64,000 nucleotides of DNA from positions 496,001 to 560,000 of the forward strand of contig OY970063.1 of the NCBI GenBank assembly GCA_963705275.1, given 5' to 3'. Positions 9,025-17,891 of the stretch are shown piece after piece. The notes below the pieces were generated by a model. The model saw nothing but the letters and a program-made list of their open reading frames with translations. It ran no database searches and was not told where the DNA came from. Positions within the stretch are counted from its first letter, which is position 1; each line of letters starts with the position of its first letter. Origin of the DNA: Fen-1135 sp963705275 (GTDB lineage Bacteria; Desulfobacterota; Syntrophia; Syntrophales; UBA2185). The translations under genes and the position numbers were made by a program.

Positions 9025-9618
9025 ATGGCTCTTCAATTACCTGACCTGCCCTATGCGAAAGACGGACTTGCACCATACATCAGCGCTAACACGCTGGAGT
9101 TTCATCACGGAAAGCATCATAGGGCATATGTGGATAACACGAACAAACTGATAGCAGGAACAGAGTTGGCTAATGAGTCTTTAGAAACTATTGTGAAAAA
9201 GAGTGTGGGCGATGCAGCCAAAAGCGGCCTCTTCAATAACTCGGCGCAGGTCTGGAACCATTCCTTCTACTGGCAGTGCATGAAGCCAAAGGGAGGCGGC
9301 AAACCTACCGGAAAGGTCGCTGATAAGATCAATGAGGCTTGGGGAAGTTTTGATAAATTTGCAGATGAATTAAAGAACGCTGGAGTTACCCAGTTCGGCA
9401 GCGGGTGGGCCTGGCTGGTGGTGGACGGAGGCAAATTAAAAGTGATAAAAACCGCCAACGCCGATACACCGATTGCCCACGGCGTAAAACCCTTGCTCAC
9501 CGTCGATGTTTGGGAACATGCATACTACCTTGATTACCAGAACAGGAGGCCGGACTACCTGACGACCTTTATTGAAAAGCTGATCAACTGGGATTTCGTC
9601 GAGGCTAATCTGAGCTGA
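9025..9618 (+). CDS. sodB: Superoxide dismutase, iron type
   Basis: Converts superoxide to hydrogen peroxide and oxygen in the cytoplasm. The start at 9025 follows an ideal AGGAGG at 9011 with 8-nt spacing and yields MALQLPDLPYAKDGL, the normal SodB N-terminus; 50 further upstream codons are open but have no family match. Metal ligands are His27, His79 (WNH), Asp161 and His165 (DVWEHAYY). Gln75 in NNSAQVWNH is the position and residue typical of Fe rather than Mn enzymes. At 197 residues it has the usual length. It follows the metal importer but has its own promoter-like sequence. Confidence 0.96.
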   Translation: MALQLPDLPYAKDGLAPYISANTLEFHHGKHHRAYVDNTNKLIAGTELANESLETIVKKSVGDAAKSGLFNNSAQVWNHSFYWQCMKPKGGGKPTGKVADKINEAWGSFDKFADELKNAGVTQFGSGWAWLVVDGGKLKVIKTANADTPIAHGVKPLLTVDVWEHAYYLDYQNRRPDYLTTFIEKLINWDFVEANLS

Positions 9619-9650
9619 TTCACTGGAAAGACGGAAAAACAATAATTGCT

Positions 9651-10340
9651 GTGAGTATATCTTCCGATACGCCTCACCATAAAAATCATCGTCAACGCCT
9701 GAAGAAGAAATTTTCCGAATCAGGCGTTGCTGCGTTCCACGACTACGAGGTATTGGAACTCCTCTTATCGTATGCCATCCCTCGACAAGATGTCAAACCC
9801 CTGGCAAAGGAGCTCCTTAATAATTTCGGCTCTCTCAAGGGCATCATGGATGCGGGGAAAGACAGCCTTGAAAAGGTCAAGGGTGTTGGCGGTCATACGG
9901 CAATTCTGATAAAACTTATAAAGGAATTGGGAATCCTGTACCTCAAAGAGAAGGCAAGGGAAAAACCGCAAATAACATGTACGAGCGAGCTGCTCGACTA
10001 CTGTAAGACCTACCTGGGCGGTCTTAAGGATGAGCGATTTTGCGTCATATACCTGGATGCGCAGAACAGGCTGACAGATATTGAGACTATACAGGAAGGC
10101 ATTGTGAACCAGGCTGTTGTCTATCCCAGAAAGGTCCTGGAAAACGCCCTGAAGCAAAAAGCGTCCGCCGTCATTCTCGTCCACAATCACCCATCGGGCA
10201 ACGTTAAGCCCTCTGATGCGGACATTCGCTTGACGAAGACAATCCGGGAAACGGCGAGGATACTGGACATCATCGTCCATGATCACCTCATAATCGGCGA
10301 AAACAGATTTTTTAGCTTTCGTGAAGAGGGCTTGATATAG
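9651..10340 (+). CDS. radC: RadC-family JAB/MPN-domain protein
   Basis: A 229-residue RadC/YicR-type protein starting at GTG. A helix-hairpin-helix part (about 25-90, with VKGVGGHTAI) precedes the JAB metalloprotease-like domain, whose zinc motif is seen as H178-N-H180-P-S-G ... P-S-D-A-D191. The family is widespread; despite the name, its role in DNA repair is not established. It starts 32 bp after sodB and ends one base before the convergent site-2 protease gene. Confidence 0.95.
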   Translation: MSISSDTPHHKNHRQRLKKKFSESGVAAFHDYEVLELLLSYAIPRQDVKPLAKELLNNFGSLKGIMDAGKDSLEKVKGVGGHTAILIKLIKELGILYLKEKAREKPQITCTSELLDYCKTYLGGLKDERFCVIYLDAQNRLTDIETIQEGIVNQAVVYPRKVLENALKQKASAVILVHNHPSGNVKPSDADIRLTKTIRETARILDIIVHDHLIIGENRFFSFREEGLI

Positions 10341-10341
10341 A

Positions 10342-11175
10342 TCAGAACGGCACGGGCGTGAAGGTCATAACGAAGACCGTTATCGTGAGCCAGCCTATTA
10401 CTTTCCTTTTTGTATCGAGAGGGATCCAGTCATAAATAACCGGTGGGTGATTTATCCCCATGAAGAACAGGATACCTGCCCACACAAGCCAGCCGACCCA
10501 TCCAGTGGCCCCCAGTATTACAAGAACGACGAGCACTGCCTTTGCTACAAGACGCTGTTTGTGGCCAATGACTGCATAGGCCACGTGCCCCCCGTCAAGC
10601 TGGCCCACCGGCAGCAGATTCAAAGAAGTGACTAGTAATCCGATCCATCCGGAAAATCCTATGGGATGAAGAATAATATTGGCATTGTCCGGCAGGGAAC
10701 CGTGAATTGCCCAGTTCATTATATAGAAAAGCATAGATGAGCCCAGACTGAACCCCGTCTCAACTGTTTCATACTTGACCTCCGAGAGTGAGAGACCGAC
10801 GAGCAGGACCGGAACTGTTACACATAATCCTGCAAGAGGTCCTGCGGCACCGACATCCAAGAGGATCCTGCGATCCATGATAGGCGATTTCATCTTGATG
10901 AACGCCCCAAAAGTGCCGACGAGCGAAGGCGCTGGTATGAAATATGGAAGGGTCACATCGATATGGTGTTTCCTTGATATGAAATAGTGGCCGAACTCAT
11001 GCGCGCCAAGGATCAACAGGAGTGTAAATGAAAACGGTATCCCTTTCCAGAGGAGCAACGGGTTTTCGATCGGGTTGATACCCTGCTGCAGCGTTCCAGC
11101 AACGAGAGTACAAAGAAGAGTCGCGAGAAAAAGAGCGATATGAAGAACAGGCAATCTCCGCATAATTTCATGCAT
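10342..11175 (-). CDS. Site-2 protease family (M50) membrane metalloprotease
   Basis: Intramembrane zinc protease of the S2P/M50 family, 277 residues with about six to seven hydrophobic segments. The zinc motif HEFGH is at residues 59-63, and the second motif NLLPVGQLDGG brings the third ligand, Asp204. No PDZ domain is present, so this is the short group of M50 proteases. In related deltaproteobacteria a member of this family often lies close to trpS-scpAB, as here. Substrate unknown. The stop codon faces that of radC one base away. Confidence 0.92.
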   Translation of the reverse strand: MHEIMRRLPVLHIALFLATLLCTLVAGTLQQGINPIENPLLLWKGIPFSFTLLLILGAHEFGHYFISRKHHIDVTLPYFIPAPSLVGTFGAFIKMKSPIMDRRILLDVGAAGPLAGLCVTVPVLLVGLSLSEVKYETVETGFSLGSSMLFYIMNWAIHGSLPDNANIILHPIGFSGWIGLLVTSLNLLPVGQLDGGHVAYAVIGHKQRLVAKAVLVVLVILGATGWVGWLVWAGILFFMGINHPPVIYDWIPLDTKRKVIGWLTITVFVMTFTPVPF

Positions 11176-11222
11176 ATATTAAATTAGGGCTGATTATTAA
11201 AGGTGACAACCTTCTCTAATAA

Positions 11223-11292
11223 GCCCCCCAAGCATAGGCCTTTGGCGACGAGTTCATCCGCAAAAGCCTTTCAGCCAGCAAGGAGGGGGGGC
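11223..11292. other. 70-nt nested inverted repeat upstream of the M50 gene
   Basis: GCCCCCC (11223-11229) pairs with GGGGGGC (11286-11292). Inside it AGGCCTTTGGCG and CGCAAAAGCCT can form a second imperfect stem. The element lies in the 5' leader of the M50 protease gene, between it and the terminator of the IHF-like gene. It could be a structured leader or a REP-like sequence; it matches no RNA family I recognise. Confidence 0.4.
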
Positions 11293-11331
11293 AGGCGACG
11301 CTCACACTCAGATAAATTAAGAAAGAGTGCT

Positions 11332-11357
11332 AAAAAAAGGGGTCATGAAATGACCCC
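11332..11357 (-). terminator. Rho-independent terminator of the IHF-like gene
   Basis: On the minus strand GGGGTCAT, a 3-nt loop and ATGACCCC are followed by seven T (seen as seven A at 11332-11338 on the plus strand). It lies 65 nt downstream of the IHF-like stop codon. Stem and T tract are both strong. Confidence 0.85.
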
Positions 11358-11421
11358 TCATTCAACCTGAATATTGATATGTAAATAATCGACAACGATT
11401 TATCTAAACGGTACGAATAAT

Positions 11422-11703
11422 CTACTTCTTCGCATCAACTTTAGCTTTAAGTTCTTTACCCACTTTAAAAAAGGGCAGTTTCTTCGGGGATACCATTATA
11501 TTCTTCCCCGTTTTTGGATTCCTGCCGGTATAGGCTGTATAATTTCTTACTACAAAACTACCGAAACCCCTAATCTCTATCCTGCCGCCTTTTTTCAGTT
11601 CGTCAGTAAAACCCTTGAAGACCAGATTAATTACATCAATTGCCTTTTTCTCCGTTAGGTTTTCTTTTGCACTTAAAGCCTCAATGAGTCCAGACTTGTT
11701 CAT
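11422..11703 (-). CDS. ihfB: Integration host factor beta-like DNA-bending protein
   Basis: A 93-residue HU/IHF-family protein. The start at 11703 follows GGAGGAGG and gives MNKSGLIEALSAKENL; six more upstream codons are open but lack a ribosome site. The central RIEIRGFGSF and the beta-arm GRNPKTGK with Pro at the intercalating position resemble IHF-beta more than HU. It bends DNA at specific sites and acts in transcription and recombination. It is monocistronic with its own terminator. A second and third HU-type gene lie at 15.5 and 41.7 kb. Confidence 0.88.
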   Translation of the reverse strand: MNKSGLIEALSAKENLTEKKAIDVINLVFKGFTDELKKGGRIEIRGFGSFVVRNYTAYTGRNPKTGKNIMVSPKKLPFFKVGKELKAKVDAKK

Positions 11704-11883
11704 ACCTCCTCCTTCTGACAATTCATCTCACAGCAATTCTTAGTAAACGTGCTGTCTGAATGGCTCATTTCAAAATAACATGATAATTTATCTGTAGATT
11801 TGCCGATCATTATTTATTTTCATTTCAATGTCAAGACAAATTTTCTCGCCAAAATCAGAGTCTTTAAGCGGATCATATATCTA

Positions 11884-12597
11884 TCAGAATGACAATAAAT
11901 GCTTGACTTCCTTCTTAGTCAGGTGCCTGAAAGTTCCCGTTTTCATATTGCCTAGGCTTATGTCGGCAATCGCCGTCCTGATGAGTCTGACGACGGGGTG
12001 GCCAAGCGACTCCAGTCCCCTGCGAATCAACCTGTTTCTTCCCTCAGCAATTGTCAGGACAAGCCAGCTGCTCTTTCTATTTATTCTCTCAATTTGCAGA
12101 CTCTCTGGTTTGAAATTTCCATCGGGTAGCCTTATGCCTTCTGATAGTGCACGAACCTCGTTTTTCGTCAGATTCCCGTCAATCTTGACCATGTATGTCT
12201 TGGGAATCTTAAAACGGGGATGCTGCACTCTCTGTGAAAAATCACCGTCATTGGTCAAGAGCAAAAGGCCCTCAGAATTGTAGTCCAGCCTTCCAACAGG
12301 AAAAATCCTTTCCGATATGCCGGAGAGCAAGTCTGTAACTACAGCCCGCCCCTCCGGATCATGAAGTGTCGTCACATACCCTCTGGGTTTATGGAGCATC
12401 AGGTATACTTTAGACATTTCCGGCAATATCAACTTGCCGTCAACCCGAATCTCATCTGCATTAATATCGGCCTTGGCGCCAAGCTGCCTTATGATGCCAT
12501 CATTTACGGTCACCCTGCCCTCGAGAATCATCTGTTCGGCCACTCGCCTTGACGAGACTCCTGCGGCGGCTATAATCTTTTGAAGACGCTCTTGCAT
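11884..12597 (-). CDS. rluB: 23S rRNA pseudouridine synthase RluB/RsuA family
   Basis: Makes pseudouridine in 23S rRNA (position 2605 in E. coli for RluB). The 237-residue protein has an N-terminal S4 RNA-binding domain (1-60, LQKIIAAAGVSSRRVAEQMI) and a catalytic domain with the motif GRLDYNSEGLLLLTNDG, nucleophile Asp105. The last part (EGRNRLIRRGLESLGHPVVRL) is the usual RsuA-family C-terminus. It follows scpB by 78 bp on the same strand, the common scpA-scpB-rluB order. Confidence 0.94.
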   Translation of the reverse strand: MQERLQKIIAAAGVSSRRVAEQMILEGRVTVNDGIIRQLGAKADINADEIRVDGKLILPEMSKVYLMLHKPRGYVTTLHDPEGRAVVTDLLSGISERIFPVGRLDYNSEGLLLLTNDGDFSQRVQHPRFKIPKTYMVKIDGNLTKNEVRALSEGIRLPDGNFKPESLQIERINRKSSWLVLTIAEGRNRLIRRGLESLGHPVVRLIRTAIADISLGNMKTGTFRHLTKKEVKHLLSF

Positions 12598-12675
12598 GCG
12601 ATGCCTAAGAAATCCGAGAGCAGAATATAAATATGATGAGGGTTTCGGATATCGGATTTCGATATTTTCTTGTTA

Positions 12676-13224
12676 TTAGGATTCCGTGTCCGGAGCTTCT
12701 ACGCCGTCCTGCAAATCCTTCAACTCCTTCAGCGTCGGCAGTTCCGAGAGGTCTTTCAAGCTGAATATTTCAAGAAACTTCTTCGTTGTACCGTACATGA
12801 TGGGTTTGCCCGGTACATCTTTCCGTCCCATGATCCTCACGAGCTTTTTCTCCAGCAATCCCTTCAAAGAGCTGCCGACATCTACACCGCGGATCCTGTC
12901 TATTTCCGACTTCACCACTGGCTGCTTATATGCGACTACAGCGAGGGTCTCCATGGCGGCATTCGTCAGCATTGACTGTTTCGTCTTCATTAATTTGCCG
13001 ATCCAGAAACTTAAATCTGACCTTGTCCTGAAGTGAAGGCCCCCGGCAACCTCCTGAAGAAGAAAGCCTCCCCGCCTTCCTTCATATTCACTAATCAGAT
13101 CTTGCACCAGACGACCTATTTCACTTCTATCAACTTCATTCAGAACTTCTCTAATCTTGTCTATAGTGATTGGAGATTCCGACGTGAAGATGATAGCCTC
13201 TATTATCGCCTTTGTCTCTTCCAT
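12676..13224 (-). CDS. scpB: Segregation and condensation protein B
   Basis: Subunit of the SMC-ScpAB condensin that organises and segregates the chromosome. The start at 13224 (MEETKAIIEAIIFTSESPI) matches the usual ScpB N-terminus and has GAGG nine bases upstream. The 182-residue protein holds two winged-helix domains; the second contains AMETLAVVAYKQPVVKSEIDRIRG, a strongly conserved ScpB stretch, followed by the KGLLEKKLVRIMGRKDVPGKP region. It is 161 bp downstream of scpA. Confidence 0.95.
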   Translation of the reverse strand: MEETKAIIEAIIFTSESPITIDKIREVLNEVDRSEIGRLVQDLISEYEGRRGGFLLQEVAGGLHFRTRSDLSFWIGKLMKTKQSMLTNAAMETLAVVAYKQPVVKSEIDRIRGVDVGSSLKGLLEKKLVRIMGRKDVPGKPIMYGTTKKFLEIFSLKDLSELPTLKELKDLQDGVEAPDTES

Positions 13225-13385
13225 CTTCAATAACCTCAAAAAAGCGGTCAACAGTCTTTACGCGGAGAGCTTCATGAAAAAGCACCAAAAGCATGCATAG
13301 CGTAAATCGATACATCTTACTGCATCTGCGGATGAAGCGCACCTAAGCTCCCTGCGCGGGCATAGCAACATTTCCCAAATCACAT

Positions 13386-14114
13386 CTATGATTCCGCGGC
13401 AAGAACCACTCTGATCACGCCAAAGGAACCGGCCTGATAGACCTTGATCATTCTCAATTTCATAAGTTCCAAAATAGCGAGGAACGTATACAGGATCATT
13501 CTCTTGTCTCCTGAATCGCGCAGCAATTCAACAAATGTAAGATTCTTCTTCTCCCCAAGTTGCACCATAATCTCGTTTATCCTGTCAGTGAGAGAGAGCT
13601 TTTCAACGTCAATCTCCATGAATTCCGGCTCCTTCATGGAAGAGATGATTCTGTAAAAAGCTTCTACCAGTTCAAAGACGCTGATTTCAGCATCTATCTC
13701 ATCTTCGCCTCGTGCCGCACCCCCGTTCTCAGCGGAGTGCCCTCGCTTAAAAATATCCCTTTCCAAAAGAGGCCTCTGATCCAGCTGCGCCGCCGCTTCT
13801 TTGAAGACCTGATAGTCGAGCAATTGCTTAACTAGCTCTGCGCGGGGATCCGGTTCGTCTTCCGTCTCTCCCGCCTCACCCTCCTCAACTGGAAGAAGCA
13901 TTTTTGATTTTATATGTATGAGTGTCGATGCAAGAAGCAGATAGTCCCCGGCTATATCCAGGTTGAGATACTTCATCATTTCGATGTGCTGAAGATACTG
14001 TTCCGTAATGAGAGCAATAGGGATATCATAAATATCGATCTCATTCTTCTTGATCAGATAGAGTAGCAGATCCAGCGGCCCTTCAAATATATCGAGTTTG
14101 ACCTCGTATTCCAT
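13386..14114 (-). CDS. scpA: Segregation and condensation protein A
   Basis: Kleisin subunit of the SMC-ScpAB complex, 242 residues. The N-terminus YEVKLDIFEGPLDLLLYLIKK is the ScpA signature that binds the SMC neck; the C-terminal winged helix (FLAILELMKLRMIKVYQ) binds the SMC head. The middle is acidic and probably flexible (EEGEAGETEDEPDP). It is 145 bp downstream of trpS, with no gene in that gap, and precedes scpB. Confidence 0.96.
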   Translation of the reverse strand: MEYEVKLDIFEGPLDLLLYLIKKNEIDIYDIPIALITEQYLQHIEMMKYLNLDIAGDYLLLASTLIHIKSKMLLPVEEGEAGETEDEPDPRAELVKQLLDYQVFKEAAAQLDQRPLLERDIFKRGHSAENGGAARGEDEIDAEISVFELVEAFYRIISSMKEPEFMEIDVEKLSLTDRINEIMVQLGEKKNLTFVELLRDSGDKRMILYTFLAILELMKLRMIKVYQAGSFGVIRVVLAAES

Positions 14115-14259
14115 AATAACACCCTTACAAATTATTGACAGTCACACAATTTGAAAATAGCGCCGTCCCTTATTCTCAGAATACTGGCATCTGCAAATCT
14201 TCAGTGCATAGAGCCCGCCCTTGTGAAGGAGACGGCAGCCCGCTGGGTAGAGGGGATTG

Positions 14260-15249
14260 TCAGATCTTTATCGCTTCTCTGACCTCTTCCATAGTAACAG
14301 AGGCTTCTCTTGCTGCCTTGACGTTCCCATCCTCGAAAACGTTCCTGACTTCATCGAGATGCTGTCGAAAATAGTCTTGACGTTCGTGAATCGGCCGTAA
14401 CCCTTCTGCTATCCTGTCAGCAAGACGCCTCTTGCATTCCGTACAGCCGATGCCTGCCTTCTTACATTCCAGTGATACTTCCTTCACAAACTCGGCCGGC
14501 GAATAGATCTGATGAAAAGTGAAAACATTACAAAGTTCTGGCCTGCCTGGATCCTTCTTTCTCATGCGCTGAGGATCGGTAAACATGGCTTCAATTTTCG
14601 CCCTCAATTCATCTCCCCGGTCACTAATGTAGATGGCGTTATTGTAAGACTTGCTCATTTTTCTCCCGTCAATGCCCAGGAGTTTAGGAACCTCTGTCAG
14701 GAGCGGCACCGGACTGGGAAAGATTTCTCTGTAGAGAAAATTGAAGCGCCGGGCAATCTCCCTGGTAAGTTCCACATGGGGAAGCTGGTCCACACCAACA
14801 GGCACCCCATAAGCCTTGTACATGATAATATCCGCTGCTTGTAGCACCGGATAACCCAGGAATCCGAAGGTGGACAGGTCTTTTCCCGATAGCTCCTCTT
14901 TCATTTCCTTATAAGTAGGATTTCTTTCCAGCCAGGGCAGGGGGGTTATCATAGAAAGGATTACGAAAAGTTCAGCATGCTCTTTTATGCAGGACTGGAT
15001 AAACAGGGTGCTCTTTGCAGGATCCAAACCTACACTGAGCCAGTCGATGCTCATGTTAAGTATATATTCTCTAATCTTATCCGTATTGTTGTATTCACTG
15101 GTCAGGGCGTGCCAGTCGGCAATAAAATAAAAACAGTCATAATCTCCGCTGTTCTGGAGCTCTATCCAGTTCCTGAGTGCCCCGTGAAGATTTCCCAGAT
15201 GCAGGTTGCCCGTGGGCCGCATGCCGCTCAATATTCTCTTCTTTGCCAA
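14260..15249 (-). CDS. trpS: Tryptophanyl-tRNA synthetase
   Basis: Class I aminoacyl-tRNA synthetase that charges tRNA-Trp, 329 residues, the normal bacterial length. The HIGH-type motif is HLGN at 17-20 and KMSKS is at 197-201. The N-terminal SGMRPTGNLHLGNLHGAL and LQAADIIMYKAYGVPVGVDQLPH are family hallmarks. It heads the minus-strand block trpS-scpA-scpB-rluB. Confidence 0.97.
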   Translation of the reverse strand: MAKKRILSGMRPTGNLHLGNLHGALRNWIELQNSGDYDCFYFIADWHALTSEYNNTDKIREYILNMSIDWLSVGLDPAKSTLFIQSCIKEHAELFVILSMITPLPWLERNPTYKEMKEELSGKDLSTFGFLGYPVLQAADIIMYKAYGVPVGVDQLPHVELTREIARRFNFLYREIFPSPVPLLTEVPKLLGIDGRKMSKSYNNAIYISDRGDELRAKIEAMFTDPQRMRKKDPGRPELCNVFTFHQIYSPAEFVKEVSLECKKAGIGCTECKRRLADRIAEGLRPIHERQDYFRQHLDEVRNVFEDGNVKAAREASVTMEEVREAIKI

Positions 15250-15433
15250 TTTATGCCCCTCAGTTTAGCTGCTTAAGGATAGACTTTGAAATATTTGAAC
15301 TTCGCTCCATTCTCGGCGCACCAGTTTTCGCATTTGCACTATGCACGGGACTTCAAAGTGTTTATTCTTGTCGAAGCCGTTTGTAACAAAAAGAAAAGTT
15401 TCTGTCAATGTGCCATGATACCCCAAATGCATT

Positions 15434-15465
15434 GAAGCCCCCGATATCAAAAAAACGGAGGCCTC
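15434..15465 (-). terminator. Possible terminator downstream of the HU gene
   Basis: On the minus strand GAGGCCTCCG runs straight into seven T, 30 nt after the HU stop codon, and GAGGCCTCC can pair imperfectly with GGGGGCTTC beyond the T tract. The hairpin geometry is not that of a classical terminator, so confidence is low. Confidence 0.35.
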
Positions 15466-15495
15466 AATTGCAAAATGTCCCTGTAGTATGGTCTT

Positions 15496-15768
15496 CTATT
15501 TTACTTTACCTGCTAGTTCCTTCCCTGCCTTGAACTTAACAACTTTCTTAGCCGGTATCTTTATGGTTTTCCCAGTCTGAGGATTTCTTCCCTCTCTTGC
15601 CTTTCTTTTCACAACAGAAAAGGTGCCAAATCCGACGAGACCCAATTTCCCGCTCTTTCTCAGCTCTTTGGTTACTGCCCCTACATAAGACTCTAATGCC
15701 TTCGCCGCCGCCGCTTTGGTGATGCCTGCCGCTCCCGCCATTACCGCAATTAGTTCTGCCTTCGTCAT
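15496..15768 (-). CDS. HU-family DNA-binding protein
   Basis: Histone-like protein of 90 residues that bends and compacts DNA without strong sequence preference. It carries the HU signature GLVGFGTFSVVKRKAREGRNPQTGK with Pro in the beta-arm. Compared with the IHF-like protein at 11.4 kb it has the HU-type LVGFGTF instead of IRGFGSF. The N-terminal half is unusually Ala-rich (AGAAGITKAAAAKALE). Monocistronic. Confidence 0.93.
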   Translation of the reverse strand: MTKAELIAVMAGAAGITKAAAAKALESYVGAVTKELRKSGKLGLVGFGTFSVVKRKAREGRNPQTGKTIKIPAKKVVKFKAGKELAGKVK

Positions 15769-16178
15769 TGTCTAAAATCTCCCTTCCAGTAAGATATCTT
15801 TACTAAAATAAAATAATTTTCTTCCGGCCGCGCAACTCCCCATGAGGCGCCACTGATTGGTGCCTCTCATACGTGAAGCTCAAACAGCGTTGATCGCTAA
15901 CACAAAAGGCAGCAACAATCAAGGAATTTTCGTCTGTAATAAGAATATTCCCCTCGCAAACACGTGCATACCGCGGGTTCGGGAGGCAATACTTCATGAA
16001 TCCGTGCGGAATCTTGGTTTGAGAAGGTCAGCTTTCATGCTGCAGCCCGGACGTACCAAAATAGGTATGGTATGGACGGATCGGGGTGGATGCTCGTGAT
16101 ATGCTGTTTTCTGGACTGACTATCATCCCGCTCAGAACCCGCTGTTTCACCAGGAACGGCGACCAACTTCGGGCTATT
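15769..16178. other. 410-bp region without recognised gene
   Basis: Between the HU gene and mltA. Short open frames exist on both strands (for example 15857-16099 plus) but they show no family resemblance, no good ribosome site and mutual overlap. The HU promoter must lie at its left end. No repeat or strong hairpin was seen. Confidence 0.5.
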
Positions 16179-17414
16179 TCATTTATCGATATCGATGACA
16201 GTTGTGATATCTGCCCTCCCCTCTTTCTTCTTCACCAGGAAATAGAGCTCCCCTGTTTCCTTAAGGCTGCCCGCCAGCATCTCCGCCCCGCCGCCGGTCC
16301 CACAAAACAGATCAACCCGTCCCGGTCCTTTGATAACACCTCCCGTGTCCTGATTGAGAACGAAGCGGGAGAAGGTCTCCCACGATTTGATATTTCCGTC
16401 TTTTTCAAAGACAGGCTTCCGCAGCCTGATGAAAGCAAGAGCGCCTCTCGGGAATAAATCAAGGTCTGTCGCGATTGACCTGCCCGAGGTAAGTGTAAGA
16501 CCAAGGGCGCCTATGGGGCCGTTTTCGACGATGCGAAAAAATACATAGCTCTCGTTGTAGTTGAAAATATCCGAGAGCTCTTCGGGATGCTCCCTCAAGT
16601 ATTTCTTTATAGACTGATGCGTCATCTCACTCTTGGAGAGCTTGCCTTTATCCAGAAGGTATCGTGCCATTCTATTCGGTCGGCCATTCTTCTGGGCATA
16701 ACTGACCTGCATGGACCGCCCATCCGTTAATGTTATTTCTCCCGACCCCTGGATATGCATAAAAAATAAGTCAATGGGATCATTCACCCAGATAAGCTCA
16801 AGGTTTCTTCCCTTGAGAACTCCAGATTCTTCAATATCGGCCCTATTAAAATAAGGGACCAACTCGCCGCTCTTCAATCTACCTATAATTTTTTCATTCT
16901 TGTATTTCTCGCTGAATTTGCCCAAATTGGCAACGACGATGTCATCGGGGGTCTTGTAAATCGGATACCTGTATTCATCTGTCCTTTCCAGTGAACCTTT
17001 CAAGACAGACTCGAAATATCCCGTGAAAAGCACTCTCCCCTGATTGTCAAGTCCAGCGGCTCTGTACAAGTCAAATGTATTCAGTATTTTTTCCCGTTTG
17101 ACTTCGTCCGAATCAGAACCGTTCAGGATTTTTCGAAAAGCTAGAAGTGACTCTCTTAATTCCCTGCCTGTAATATGGCCATCGCCAATCACGTACATAT
17201 TATTCCCGGCACTTCTTTCATAGTACTCGATACTTCTTTCAATCGCCGTGCCCAGTGAATCACCATCCAGATCATCTGCTAAGGGAGGGACTTTATCAGG
17301 AGGAATCAATACGAGGGCGGGTGGAATCTTCTCTTGAGGTCTTCCAATTCCAGCCGCGCAGCCGGCTGCAAAGAAAATAACCAGGAGAAGGCAGAAAATA
17401 CGAAAGGGTCTCAT
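16179..17414 (-). CDS. mltA: Membrane-bound lytic murein transglycosylase A
   Basis: Cleaves the MurNAc-GlcNAc bond of murein with formation of anhydro-MurNAc, at the outer membrane. The start at 17414 opens a lipoprotein signal (MRPFRIFCLLLVIFFAAGC, Cys19); the longer frame upstream has no signal and overlaps the acetyltransferase gene. The 411-residue protein contains the MltA barrel (YFESVLKGSLERTDEYRYPIY, HIQGSGEITLTDG) and the C-terminal 3D domain with its acidic residues (NQDTGGVIKGPGRVDLFCG). It starts 7 bp after the acetyltransferase stop and is probably the end of the nadK-recN-argA-mltA operon. Confidence 0.93.
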   Translation of the reverse strand: MRPFRIFCLLLVIFFAAGCAAGIGRPQEKIPPALVLIPPDKVPPLADDLDGDSLGTAIERSIEYYERSAGNNMYVIGDGHITGRELRESLLAFRKILNGSDSDEVKREKILNTFDLYRAAGLDNQGRVLFTGYFESVLKGSLERTDEYRYPIYKTPDDIVVANLGKFSEKYKNEKIIGRLKSGELVPYFNRADIEESGVLKGRNLELIWVNDPIDLFFMHIQGSGEITLTDGRSMQVSYAQKNGRPNRMARYLLDKGKLSKSEMTHQSIKKYLREHPEELSDIFNYNESYVFFRIVENGPIGALGLTLTSGRSIATDLDLFPRGALAFIRLRKPVFEKDGNIKSWETFSRFVLNQDTGGVIKGPGRVDLFCGTGGGAEMLAGSLKETGELYFLVKKKEGRADITTVIDIDK

Positions 17415-17421
17415 GTGCACC

Positions 17422-17880
17422 TTAAAGTTCAGTGACCATCGCCACTTCATCGCAGTAGTCCGGATACTTCGAACATCGGAAGCAGTCCGACCAGATCTTC
17501 TCGGAGAGGGTCGACCGATCAACCTCTTTAAATCCGAGACGCTTAAAATAATCCGGCCTGTTTGTAAGCGTAAACATCCTGTAAAAACCCAGGGTAATGG
17601 CCTCGGAAATGCATCCCTCTACGAGTTTTTTCGCTATTCCCTGCCCTCTATATTTTTCTTCCACATATAGAGAGCGGATCTCCGCCAGATTTTCCCATAT
17701 TATATTCATTGCGCAGATGCCTGCTACGGCCTTCTCCTTTTCGTCAAAATAAATGAGGAAATCCCTGAGGCTGCCGTAGATATCCATAAGGGAGCGGGGG
17801 AGTATTTCCCCCTTCCCCGATGACAGATTGATCATCCTGTGGATCGTCTTTACATCACCGACGCGGGCCTTCCTCAGCAT
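17422..17880 (-). CDS. argA: GNAT N-acetyltransferase, short ArgA-type (N-acetylglutamate synthase-like)
   Basis: A 152-residue GNAT enzyme. The acetyl-CoA loop is seen as EEKYRGQGIAKKLVE. The start MLRKARVGDVKTIHRMI, the segment LPRSLMDIYGSLRDFLIY and the Cys-rich C-terminus (SDCFRCSKYPDYCDEVAMV) match the short ArgA-like acetyltransferases found in bacteria that lack the long amino-acid-kinase fusion. Its likely reaction is N-acetylation of glutamate, the first step of arginine synthesis. No other arg gene is nearby. It sits between recN and mltA with gaps of 11 and 7 bp. Confidence 0.8.
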   Translation of the reverse strand: MLRKARVGDVKTIHRMINLSSGKGEILPRSLMDIYGSLRDFLIYFDEKEKAVAGICAMNIIWENLAEIRSLYVEEKYRGQGIAKKLVEGCISEAITLGFYRMFTLTNRPDYFKRLGFKEVDRSTLSEKIWSDCFRCSKYPDYCDEVAMVTEL

Positions 17881-17891
17881 ATTTCATCCTT

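Noticed and set aside
11200..11330. Possible coding remnant on the minus strand (KAFADELVAKGLCL-like codons)
   Set aside because: Only 28 codons directly after a stop and inside a perfect inverted repeat; structure explains it better than coding.
15803..16457. Overlapping short open frames between the HU gene and mltA
   Set aside because: They overlap on both strands, have no ribosome site and resemble no family.
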